In this document: one piece after another, positions 1-5,581 of the stretch
How the letters are laid out: each line of letters opens with the position of its first letter
How positions within the stretch are numbered: position 1 is the first letter of the stretch
NCBI GenBank assembly: GCA_016929875.1
Contig: JAFGHZ010000103.1
Location: 1-9,152, forward strand
Direction: 5' to 3'
Length of the DNA: 9,152 bases
Source: Dehalococcoidales bacterium
GTDB taxonomy: Bacteria > Chloroflexota > Dehalococcoidia > Dehalococcoidales > Fen-1064
Position numbers and translations under genes: made by a program
The notes under the pieces: generated by a model
Database searches by the model: none
The model's input: the letters and a program-made list of their open reading frames with translations, nothing else
Told to the model about the DNA's origin: nothing

Positions 1-1
1 C

Positions 2-1213
2 GATGCCTACCCCGGTAAAATTGTGAGAAAACCCATCAAGATTACGGTCGCCGATGTTAAACGTGTTCTCGGCATTGAATTCAGTGTTAAGCAAATAACA
101 GATGCGCTTACTGCTGAGGGCTGTGAGTGCAGGATAGACACCCATAAATCGGAGATAGCTGTCGTTGCTCCTTACTGGCGCAGCGATTTCAATATACAAG
201 AGGACGTTATTGAGGAAATAGTCCGCGTCATCGGTTATGAATCTATTCCTGTTACTTTGCTGAGTGAACCTATTCCACAGCAGCATCCGATACCGATTAT
301 CGGCTTGAAACGAGTGGTTACCGATATGATGGTAGGCTATGGTTTTCAGGAACTCGTGACTTATTCCTATATCAGTCTTGATTCGCTGAGTAAGTTGACA
401 CCCGATTCCAGAAAGCCGGACATGATGCCGATGCGCTTGATGAATCCGATATCCATCGACTATGAATATATGCGTACCAGTCTCAGGCCGAACCTGCTAT
501 CAGCGCTGGCAATCAATAAGTCGTTCAGTGAAGAAGGGCTAAAGTTTTTTGATCTGGGGAAGGTTTACATACCACGACAGGACGACCTCCCCAACGAAGT
601 GGATATGCTTTGCGGTGTGATTGCCGGACGGCGTAATCAGCCCTCCTGGCAAGGCGAGAGCGAAACGGTAGATTTCTTCGATGCTAAAGGTATTGCGGAA
701 GGGCTGCTCAAGAAAATCGGCATCTCAGCGAGATTTGAGAAATCATCCGATGAAAGTCTCCATCCCGTTAATCAGGCAAAGATTACTGCTGGAGACAAGC
801 AAATCGGTGTGGTAGGGGAATTGCATCCCGTAGTCGGGGAACATTTCGAGGCCCCTGGCAAAGTTTATCTTTTCGAACTGGATTTGCCTGCACTTCTTCC
901 TCTTATCAAGCAAAAAGAATACAGACCTATTCCGAAATTCCCGGCGACCGTCCGCGATATTGCGCTGGTTCTGGATAGCAGCGTGACGCATCAACAGGTA
1001 ATGGATATCATTAAAACTTTCTCGCTGGTGACCGATGTTGTTCTCTTCGATGTTTATGCCGGTGAGAAGGTACCGGTGGGCAAGAAGTCGCTGGCTTACC
1101 ATCTTACGTTCCAGACACCAGACCGCACCCTTACCGACCAGCAGGTGAACGGCGTGCAACAGGCAATTCTTAAAAAGCTTGCATCGGAGCTCGGTGCGAG
1201 TTTGAGGAATTAG
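2..1213 (+). CDS. pheT: Phenylalanine--tRNA ligase beta subunit, C-terminal half (5' end outside window)
   Basis: Encodes the C-terminal 403 residues of the beta subunit of the (alpha-beta)2 phenylalanyl-tRNA synthetase, a cytoplasmic enzyme that charges tRNA-Phe with phenylalanine. The reading frame runs open to the left edge, so the GTG at 23 is an internal valine and not a start. Visible residues about 10-80 form the B5 domain, with the hallmark PYWRSDF followed by an EDVIEEIVRVIGY helix. Residues about 95-300 are the catalytic-like core of the beta chain. Residues about 309-402 are the FDX-ACB anticodon-binding domain, starting at FPATVRDIALV. Full-length PheT is usually about 800 residues, so the tRNA-binding N-terminal domain and the B3/B4 editing domain lie upstream of the window. 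pheS is expected upstream but is not seen. The stop codon is only 9 bp from the end of a convergent gene. Family assignment is near certain. Confidence 0.97.
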   Translation, partial: DAYPGKIVRKPIKITVADVKRVLGIEFSVKQITDALTAEGCECRIDTHKSEIAVVAPYWRSDFNIQEDVIEEIVRVIGYESIPVTLLSEPIPQQHPIPIIGLKRVVTDMMVGYGFQELVTYSYISLDSLSKLTPDSRKPDMMPMRLMNPISIDYEYMRTSLRPNLLSALAINKSFSEEGLKFFDLGKVYIPRQDDLPNEVDMLCGVIAGRRNQPSWQGESETVDFFDAKGIAEGLLKKIGISARFEKSSDESLHPVNQAKITAGDKQIGVVGELHPVVGEHFEAPGKVYLFELDLPALLPLIKQKEYRPIPKFPATVRDIALVLDSSVTHQQVMDIIKTFSLVTDVVLFDVYAGEKVPVGKKSLAYHLTFQTPDRTLTDQQVNGVQQAILKKLASELGASLRN

Positions 1214-1222
1214 ATACTCATT

Positions 1223-1798
1223 TTATTCGGGTTTTATTTTCAGTAGGGAACGTCTGACTACCTCATTGATACGTTTTTCTCTGGTTGCTTTTGTCTTAGC
1301 GCCGGTCACCCAGCCGATATACATATTCCGATAGCTGTTAGCGAACTGCTGGAAATTCTGCAAGGCTTTCTTATCGTGTTTCAGGGCTTCTTCGAGGTCG
1401 GTGGGAATTTCATCTCTGACTTTATTTGTGTAGGCGTTATCCCATTGGCCGTTTTTCTTTGCCTCGGCGATTTTTGCCAGCCCCGCTTCGGTCATCAAGC
1501 CTGTCTTTATCAGTTGTTCTGCTTTATCGCGGTTGATTTTAGACCAGACACTATTTGCCTTACGGGGAGTATATTTCAGGACAAATCTTTCATCGTCAAT
1601 GCGTCTCAGGATACTGTCGATCCATCCAAAGCAAATAGCTTCCTCGACCGCTTCAAAGTGGCTTAATGTTTGTTTACCACTATCTTTTCTGTAATGGATG
1701 AGCAAGGCTACCTTTTCTTTCGCGTGGTTTTTCTCCAGCCACCGGCGCCATTCGCTCCGGTCCGCAAAAAGGAGCGCTTTATCCAGTGCCAAATTCAT
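1223..1798 (-). CDS. YdeI/OmpD-associated family protein (OmdA-like)
   Basis: A 191-residue soluble protein with no signal peptide or membrane segment. It matches the YdeI/OmpD-associated family in length and in its two hallmark blocks: EAICFGWIDS (around residues 53-62) followed by the FVLKYTPRKANSVWSKIN block (around 72-89). The C-terminal third is rich in Lys, Arg and Ala and contains FANSYRNMYIGWV, typical of the OmdA-type tail. In Salmonella, YdeI has been linked to resistance to cationic antimicrobial peptides, and the family is sometimes labelled bacteriocin-protection. The biochemical role is not established and should not be assumed here. The ATG start at 1798 is supported by GAGGT nine bases upstream. 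The gene converges on pheT and stands as a single gene, with the 1865-1901 hairpin insulating it from the membrane protein gene upstream. No strong promoter is obvious in the 60 bp before it. Confidence 0.88.
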   Translation of the reverse strand: MNLALDKALLFADRSEWRRWLEKNHAKEKVALLIHYRKDSGKQTLSHFEAVEEAICFGWIDSILRRIDDERFVLKYTPRKANSVWSKINRDKAEQLIKTGLMTEAGLAKIAEAKKNGQWDNAYTNKVRDEIPTDLEEALKHDKKALQNFQQFANSYRNMYIGWVTGAKTKATREKRINEVVRRSLLKIKPE

Positions 1799-1864
1799 TT
1801 GAGTACAACCTCAATGCAGTAGATTTTCTCAGAACGGGAAGGTAAATGCAAATACCGAAACGCG

Positions 1865-1914
1865 AAGCGCCTCACCTCTCATCGTATGAGGTGAGGCGCT
1901 TCTTCTTTATTTTT
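1865..1914. terminator. Strong hairpin, probable bidirectional terminator
   Basis: A perfect 14-bp stem (1865-1878 with 1888-1901) surrounds a 9-nt loop. On the plus strand it is followed by a T-rich run (1901-1914), the canonical layout for stopping plus-strand read-through from pheT. On the minus strand it lies just beyond the stop of the 130-aa membrane protein gene, but the T-run there is weak. It probably works in both directions. Confidence 0.75.
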
Positions 1915-1924
1915 GAAAGTTATT

Positions 1925-2317
1925 TTAAGCAGCGGCTTTCTTAGCCAATGAGCCTACACTGACTAACAATAATCCTACCCCGATGAGAATGGTGACGATG
2001 CCGCTTGTCTGTATGAATCCGACAAGCCCGATGTTCGCTTTAGTCAGTCCTAATGACGTCCTCTGTCCGGAGAGGTAGACATAGGTAGTACTCGGTGCCG
2101 CTTCCCCGGCCTGGATCTTGGGTTCCTCGACTGCGGCTAATGCCTGTTGTTTTGCTTTTACGGTGTCATATGTGGCGTTTACCTGAGATATTGTTAGAGG
2201 CGAAAGTTCGTTAGCAATTGTCTGTCTTCCCGAATTGGCTTGTACAATGAATATTATGCCCATGACTAGACATGCTACTCCCAGAAGTGCGACAACCCAT
2301 GCGACAACTCGATTCAT
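1925..2317 (-). CDS. Small two-helix membrane protein of unknown function
   Basis: A 130-residue protein not recognised as a named family. A hydrophobic segment at residues about 5-27 could be a membrane anchor or an uncleaved signal. A second lies at about 98-122 and is followed by a basic tail (KKAAA). The 70 residues between are polar, with a run of Gln, Ala and Glu suggesting a helical, possibly coiled-coil stretch (residues about 50-70). That segment most likely faces the outside, with both termini in the cytoplasm. The start is firm: the Shine-Dalgarno AAAGGAGAA sits just upstream of the ATG. A sigma-70 promoter with an inverted repeat at its start site lies 90-120 bp upstream, so the gene appears to be transcribed alone and perhaps repressed under some conditions. 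Its 5' neighbour is an orphan response regulator on the same strand. It could be a target of that regulator, but the sequence does not show this. Confidence 0.8.
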   Translation of the reverse strand: MNRVVAWVVALLGVACLVMGIIFIVQANSGRQTIANELSPLTISQVNATYDTVKAKQQALAAVEEPKIQAGEAAPSTTYVYLSGQRTSLGLTKANIGLVGFIQTSGIVTILIGVGLLLVSVGSLAKKAAA

Positions 2318-2385
2318 TCTTTTCTTCTCCTTTATTTTACTGAATAATTCGGCTTTGCCGTTTTTATCCGGGTAAACTTGTGGGA

Positions 2386-2406
2386 ATACCTAGATATGCT
2401 AGGTAT
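2386..2406. promoter_or_regulatory. Inverted repeat overlapping the -10 box and start site (candidate operator)
   Basis: Two perfect 8-bp arms, ATACCTAG (2386-2393) and CTAGGTAT (2399-2406), are separated by 5 bp. The repeat overlaps the end of the -10 box and covers the predicted transcription start of the minus-strand promoter. That is the usual location for a repressor site. The arms are short and AT-containing, so an RNA terminator role is unlikely. The binding protein is unknown. OmpR-family regulators normally bind direct repeats, which argues against the neighbouring response regulator. Confidence 0.55.
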
Positions 2407-2433
2407 AATAGGGTAAAAAAATACTCCTGTCAA
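2405..2433 (-). promoter_or_regulatory. Sigma-70-type promoter for the 130-aa membrane protein gene
   Basis: On the minus strand TTGACA (2433-2428), a 17-nt spacer and TATTAT (2410-2405) form a near-consensus promoter reading toward the gene that starts at 2317. It begins 38 bp past the stop codon of the response regulator gene, so the membrane protein gene has its own start of transcription. The expected start site, about 2398, falls inside an inverted repeat. Confidence 0.75.
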
Positions 2434-2470
2434 GTGTTTTCTGGATCGTGGTATGCGTGAATACAAAAAA

Positions 2471-3178
2471 TTAAGGAGTATCGTTCTTGCGGAAATAATA
2501 GCCCACACCGGGGTCGGTGATAATATAGCGTGGCTGAGATGGGTTTTCCTCTATCTTCTGGCGGAGGTGCGAAATATAGATGCGGACATAATCGATGTCA
2601 TCGGTATATTCCCATCCCCAAACTTTCTCCAGAAGTTGTCTGTGAGTGAGAACCTTGCCGGCATTGTGCATAAGTTGCGCAAAAAGACGGAATTCAATCG
2701 GAGTCAGTCTGACCCGTTCCCCTTCTACCAGCACTTTGCGTTCTTTGATGTTAACCACAAGGTGGTCGTCGATATAGATACCGCTTTGCTCGGTCTCTTT
2801 CGATGGAGGGGATTCGGCACGGCGTAATATTGCCTTGACCCTAGCGGCCAGTTCCCGGTTGCTTATCGGCTTGAGAATATACTCATCAGCACCGTGGTCC
2901 AGGCCGCGGACGATATCGTCTTCGCTACGGCTTTGACCGCTGAGAATGATTATGGGGACATCGGAAGCTTCACGTATGTATTTGCAGGTCTGCCAGCCAT
3001 CCATCTGAGGCATGATAACGTCTAGAAGCACGAGGTCGGGTTTTGATTCGAAAAGGATGCGTAATGCCTCACGACCGTTCGAGGCTGTGAGGATTTCGAA
3101 GCCCTCTCGTGTCAGAACCATATCGACCAGTTCGACGAAGGTGGCGTCGTCATCAACCACCAACACTTTTTTGTTCAT
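2471..3178 (-). CDS. Orphan OmpR/PhoB-family response regulator
   Basis: A 235-residue two-domain DNA-binding response regulator. Residues 1-120 are a receiver domain. The acidic pocket is D9-D10-D11, the phosphoryl acceptor is D53 in LVLLDVIMPQMDGW, the switch residues are S80 and Y100, and K103 lies in ILKP. All key residues are present, so it should be phosphorylated by a histidine kinase. A linker (about 121-135) leads to a winged-helix output domain (about 138-231) with the typical LTPIEFRLF start and DPGVGYYF wing. No histidine kinase gene adjoins it, so it is an orphan here. The next genes on either side are a small membrane protein and a divergent cluster. The ATG at 3178 follows GGGAG by four bases, a rather close Shine-Dalgarno. 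The regulated genes cannot be told from the sequence. The divergent small-protein cluster and the 130-aa membrane protein gene are the obvious candidates. Confidence 0.95.
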   Translation of the reverse strand: MNKKVLVVDDDATFVELVDMVLTREGFEILTASNGREALRILFESKPDLVLLDVIMPQMDGWQTCKYIREASDVPIIILSGQSRSEDDIVRGLDHGADEYILKPISNRELAARVKAILRRAESPPSKETEQSGIYIDDHLVVNIKERKVLVEGERVRLTPIEFRLFAQLMHNAGKVLTHRQLLEKVWGWEYTDDIDYVRIYISHLRQKIEENPSQPRYIITDPGVGYYFRKNDTP

Positions 3179-3451
3179 TTAACTCCCATTGCCCGGTATT
3201 CCTGAGGAGTTTTTTCTGGGGAGTCACGTGGCGATATCTTTACTGGCGGAATAATATCTACTGTTACTTTATTTTACCAGTTTCTATATGTCTGTGGTCA
3301 AATCCGTACAGATGACCTCCGATAATTTCCCTGAATATTTTTATTTGCCCGATTAGTACTTGACAAAGTTAAGAAAATACTTTAATATAATTAATAAAAT
3401 TAATAATGAAGTAAATAAAATCAATAAAATACAGGTTTGGAGTTGATATTT
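3179..3451. other. AT-rich divergent intergenic region
   Basis: This 273-bp stretch separates the divergently transcribed response regulator and DUF2089 cluster. It holds no convincing gene. Its right half is very AT-rich and contains the plus-strand promoter at 3360. On the minus strand TTGTCA (3366-3361), a 17-nt spacer and TAAAAA form a weaker possible promoter for the regulator whose -35 box overlaps that of the plus-strand promoter. TTGACC with TGGTAAAAT and a long 19-nt spacer, at about 3300-3270, is an alternative. Confidence 0.55.
3360..3388 (+). promoter_or_regulatory. Promoter for the DUF2089/DUF4389 cluster
   Basis: TTGACA (3360-3365) is a perfect -35 box. With a 17-nt spacer the -10 would be TAATAT (3383-3388). 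A better TATAAT exists at 3386-3391 but with a 20-nt spacer. A leader of about 55 nt would follow. It contains three exact copies of AATAAAAT, at 3393, 3414 and 3423. Confidence 0.6.
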
Positions 3452-3814
3452 ATGTCGCAGGATTGGCAGGAACTAACAAGGCTAACACAGGGGGCCTCGA
3501 TAATTGTGGAGCGTGTGCGGTTGACCGATAAAAAAATAGCTGTCGAAGGTGAGTTTGAATTGCCGCCGTTGGCGAGGCTGACGTTGGAAGACCAGGTATT
3601 TGTCATGGCGTTCGTGCGCTGTGAAGGCACGATAAAAGAGATGGAGAAAACATTCGGGGTGAGCTATCCAACCATAAAAAGCAGATTGGGAAGGATAGCA
3701 AAGCAATTTGAATTTGTAGAGACGGTCGTATCTCTGCCCCGTGATGAAATATTAGCCTCTCTGGAGCGTGGCGAAATCACCGCTCGAGAGGCAATTGAGA
3801 GGTTGTCAAAATGA
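3452..3814 (+). CDS. DUF2089-family putative HTH regulator lacking the zinc ribbon
   Basis: A 120-residue protein with the DUF2089 core at residues about 35-88: FELPPLARLTLEDQVFV, then an RCEGTIKEMEK segment, then a VSYPTIKSRL segment. The last two resemble a sigma-region-4-like helix-turn-helix, so it probably binds DNA. Common family members carry an N-terminal cysteine zinc ribbon. Here that is absent and replaced by about 30 residues with no CxxC motif. The last 25 residues (EILASLERGEITAREAIERL) form a short helical hairpin of the SHOCT/YvlB-N type, which recurs in the third gene of the cluster. The start is taken as the ATG at 3452 because GGAG (3439-3442) lies nine bases before it. A TTG at 3437 overlaps that Shine-Dalgarno and is rejected. 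The stop overlaps the next start by ATGA, implying translational coupling. Inferred role: transcription regulator of its own cluster. Confidence 0.85.
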   Translation: MSQDWQELTRLTQGASIIVERVRLTDKKIAVEGEFELPPLARLTLEDQVFVMAFVRCEGTIKEMEKTFGVSYPTIKSRLGRIAKQFEFVETVVSLPRDEILASLERGEITAREAIERLSK

Positions 3815-4101
3815 AATGGCCTCCCTTTTTCATGAAACTCCGATTTTATGACGGTAAACATCGTTTCGGGCTCTGGATACCTTTGTTTCTTATCGGCCCG
3901 ATAGTACTGGCGCTTTTGCTGGTGGTTTTTGCTGTCGTACTTGTGGTTGCTTTGCTGGGGTTTGTTTTTACATGGCAATGGGACTGGTTGTACTGGGTAG
4001 TTGCAGGATTTATATCGGTAATCCGTGTCCTGCACTTGCTTTCCGGAGTAAAGGTCGATGTCGATACACCTGACGTAAAGGTTTATATTGCAATTCAATA
4101 G
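3811..4101 (+). CDS. Small membrane protein, second gene of the DUF2089 cluster
   Basis: A 96-residue protein not recognised as a named family. A short basic N-terminus leads into a very hydrophobic stretch at residues about 21-53, long enough for one tilted helix or a re-entrant pair. A Trp-rich boundary (TWQWDWLYW) and a second helix at about 60-77 follow. The protein ends in a polar tail, KVDVDTPDVKVYIAIQ. This tail closely resembles the tail of the next protein, VVDTPDAGIKLYAE, and may form a beta strand that pairs with it. The start codon overlaps the DUF2089 stop codon (ATGA), so translation is coupled. The next gene starts 10 nt after the stop. Likely role: membrane anchor or partner of the soluble SHOCT-like protein; this is inference from context. 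Confidence 0.8.
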   Translation: MKWPPFFMKLRFYDGKHRFGLWIPLFLIGPIVLALLLVVFAVVLVVALLGFVFTWQWDWLYWVVAGFISVIRVLHLLSGVKVDVDTPDVKVYIAIQ

Positions 4102-4111
4102 GAGGACTAAA

Positions 4112-4540
4112 ATGGGAGAAAATCAGCAAAGAATTTTACAGTTGTTAGCAGAGGGGAAAATTACCGTGGAGGAAGCAACACGGTTACTATCACTGGTCGG
4201 CGGCGAGTCCGGCGAGACAACAGGTTTTGTGAAGACGGCCAGGTCGAATGCCAAATACCTTTATGTGAAAGTAGAACCCAAGGAAGGCCGTGAAACTCAG
4301 CAGAACCCGCGTGTAAATGTGCGTGTTCCCGTGAGCTTGATACGTGCCGGGATGAAATTGACGGCGTTAATTCCTCCGCATGTGGCAGATGATATCAACA
4401 AGGGAATGAAAGATAAAGGAATCGGGTTCGACATCCGTAATCTGAAAGACGAGTATATCGAACCGCTGGTGGAAGCTTTGCATGATACGGAAATCGTGGT
4501 CGATACTCCGGATGCGGGAATAAAATTATACGCGGAGTAA
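4112..4540 (+). CDS. SHOCT-like/YvlB N-terminal domain protein
   Basis: A 142-residue soluble protein. Residues 5-29 (RILQLLAEGKITVEEATRLL) match the short helical hairpin seen at the N-terminus of YvlB/LiaX-type and DUF4097-associated proteins. The same hairpin ends the DUF2089 protein two genes upstream. Residues about 48-90 have the YLYVKVEPK and VNVRVPVSLIRAGMKL pattern common to SHOCT-like proteins that occur beside DUF2089 genes. The tail reads EIVVDTPDAGIKLYAE. In Firmicutes, relatives with this N-terminal domain sit in envelope-stress operons (yvl, lia). A similar role here is inference. The ATG at 4112 has a near-perfect AGGAGG 7 bases upstream. An in-frame ATG at 4088 lies inside the previous gene and before that Shine-Dalgarno, so it is rejected. 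Confidence 0.82.
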   Translation: MGENQQRILQLLAEGKITVEEATRLLSLVGGESGETTGFVKTARSNAKYLYVKVEPKEGRETQQNPRVNVRVPVSLIRAGMKLTALIPPHVADDINKGMKDKGIGFDIRNLKDEYIEPLVEALHDTEIVVDTPDAGIKLYAE

Positions 4541-4590
4541 ATCCCGATTATACGGACGTTTTGGTAATAAAACTAAACAGGAGGATTAAT

Positions 4591-4740
4591 ATGAACAAGA
4601 ACAACAGGACAGGAGCTACAGCAGGTGCTGTCTGGTTTATCGGGTGGCTGTTTACAATTTCATTTGCCCACCTGGTCTGGTGGAAGATAATCCTGGGTAT
4701 TGTTGTCTGGCCTCTGTTTCTGGGCCAGGCGATGGGTTGA
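4591..4740 (+). CDS. 49-residue small membrane protein
   Basis: A short gene that is easy to miss. ATG at 4591 is preceded by a perfect AGGAGG (4579-4584) with a 6-nt spacing, and the frame closes with TGA at 4738-4740. The peptide begins MNKNNRTGATAGA, a polar and basic N-terminus. Two short hydrophobic segments follow (about 14-28 and 33-45), both rich in Trp and Phe, with WFIGWLF and IVVWPLFLG. It could be a helical hairpin in the membrane. It lies between two genes of the same strand, 50 nt after one and 49 nt before the next. It is therefore very likely part of the same operon. No named family is claimed. The strong ribosome site, good membrane pattern and position make a real gene likely. 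Confidence 0.78.
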   Translation: MNKNNRTGATAGAVWFIGWLFTISFAHLVWWKIILGIVVWPLFLGQAMG

Positions 4741-4789
4741 TGCTTGAGCCAACATATAAGCAGTAAGACAAAATAGCAAGGGGGAACTA

Positions 4790-5443
4790 ATGGGAACAAA
4801 GACATCGACGACCGCAACTGACTATCCCGCTACCCTGACAATCGATTATCCCGACAGGGAGTTAGACAGGGTGACGAGTTTCTTTCGTCTGTTTGCGGTC
4901 ATACCTATCGCTATCGTTCTCGGACTGATGAGCGATGCCGCTTTGACATGGGGCAGTAATCTCGAAGGCTGGCGTACCGGCCTTACTACGGGAGGAATAA
5001 TTCTCTTTATACCTCTGGTTTTGATGATACTATTTAGAACAAAGTATCCCAGATGGTGGTTCGACTGGAACCTGGCATTTACCCGCTTCACCTATCGGGT
5101 TACGGCCTATATTCTTTTGATGCGGGACGAATACCCGTCGACGGATGAAGAACAGGCGGTGCATTTGCAACTGGTGTATCCTGATGCTCGGCGTGATATC
5201 GGGAGAGTAAAGCCTCTGATAAAGTGGTTTCTGGCGATACCTCATTATATAGTTCTCGCCTTCCTTGCTGTCGCGGTATCCGTAGTATGGATAATTGCCT
5301 GGTTTGCCATTCTGTTTACCGGGCGTTACCCCCGGGGGTTATTCGATTTCACACAGGGTGTGTTAAGATGGGGACTCAGGGTACAGGCGTATGCTCTATT
5401 ACTGGTTACCGATAAATACCCTGCGTTTTCTCTGGAAGATTAG
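4790..5443 (+). CDS. DUF4389 membrane protein with two internal repeats
   Basis: A 217-residue integral membrane protein of the DUF4389 family, function unknown. It is built from two related halves. Residues about 16-116 run from TIDYPDRELDRVTSFFR through FRTKYPRWWFDWNLAFTR to RVTAYILLMRDEYP. Residues about 126-211 run from QLVYPDARRDIGRVKPLIKW through FTGRYPRGLFDFTQGVLRW to RVQAYALLLVTDKYP. Each half carries one or two hydrophobic segments (31-48 and 66-82; 147-176). The repeated YP-D motif at the start, YPR-FD motif after the helices, and RV-AY-LL-D-YP end show an ancient tandem duplication. The ATG follows AGGGGGAACTA, a purine-rich ribosome site. It is the last gene of the cluster, with a terminator 45 bp after the stop. 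Confidence 0.87.
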   Translation: MGTKTSTTATDYPATLTIDYPDRELDRVTSFFRLFAVIPIAIVLGLMSDAALTWGSNLEGWRTGLTTGGIILFIPLVLMILFRTKYPRWWFDWNLAFTRFTYRVTAYILLMRDEYPSTDEEQAVHLQLVYPDARRDIGRVKPLIKWFLAIPHYIVLAFLAVAVSVVWIIAWFAILFTGRYPRGLFDFTQGVLRWGLRVQAYALLLVTDKYPAFSLED

Positions 5444-5487
5444 AACCGATGGCAGGTATAATGTTACGGCTTTAGCGTATAAGCGAC

Positions 5488-5520
5488 AGGGGAACCGGTT
5501 TAACGGTTCCCCTTTGATTT
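5488..5520 (+). terminator. Rho-independent terminator of the DUF2089/DUF4389 cluster
   Basis: A perfect 10-bp GC-rich stem, AGGGGAACCG (5488-5497) with CGGTTCCCCT (5504-5513), surrounds a 6-nt loop. The T-rich tail TTGATTT follows. It lies 45 bp after the DUF4389 stop and just before the comM promoter, so it separates the two units. Confidence 0.85.
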
Positions 5521-5538
5521 AATCCTCTCTTTATCTTG

Positions 5539-5568
5539 TTGACACTTGTAATCATTTCCCTGTAACAT
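5539..5568 (+). promoter_or_regulatory. comM promoter
   Basis: TTGACA (5539-5544) is a perfect -35 box. TAACAT (5563-5568) is the -10 box after an 18-nt spacer. Transcription should start near 5575, only about seven bases before the comM ATG at 5582, so the message would be leaderless or nearly so. Confidence 0.65.
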
Positions 5569-5581
5569 AGTGCGTAATACT

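Noticed and set aside
23..25. GTG as a start codon for a 396-residue protein
   Set aside because: The frame is open to the window edge and the residues before it continue the PheT pattern, so this is an internal codon of a truncated gene.
2453..2827. Plus-strand open frame over the 3' half of the response regulator gene
   Set aside because: Antisense to a conserved winged-helix domain, with no homology pattern of its own.
3437..3439. TTG start for the DUF2089 protein
   Set aside because: It overlaps the Shine-Dalgarno GGAG that is well placed for the ATG at 3452.
3664..4098. Open frame antisense to the DUF2089 and 96-aa genes
   Set aside because: Composition is typical of a shadow frame, and it overlaps two coupled genes with a proper start and stop overlap.
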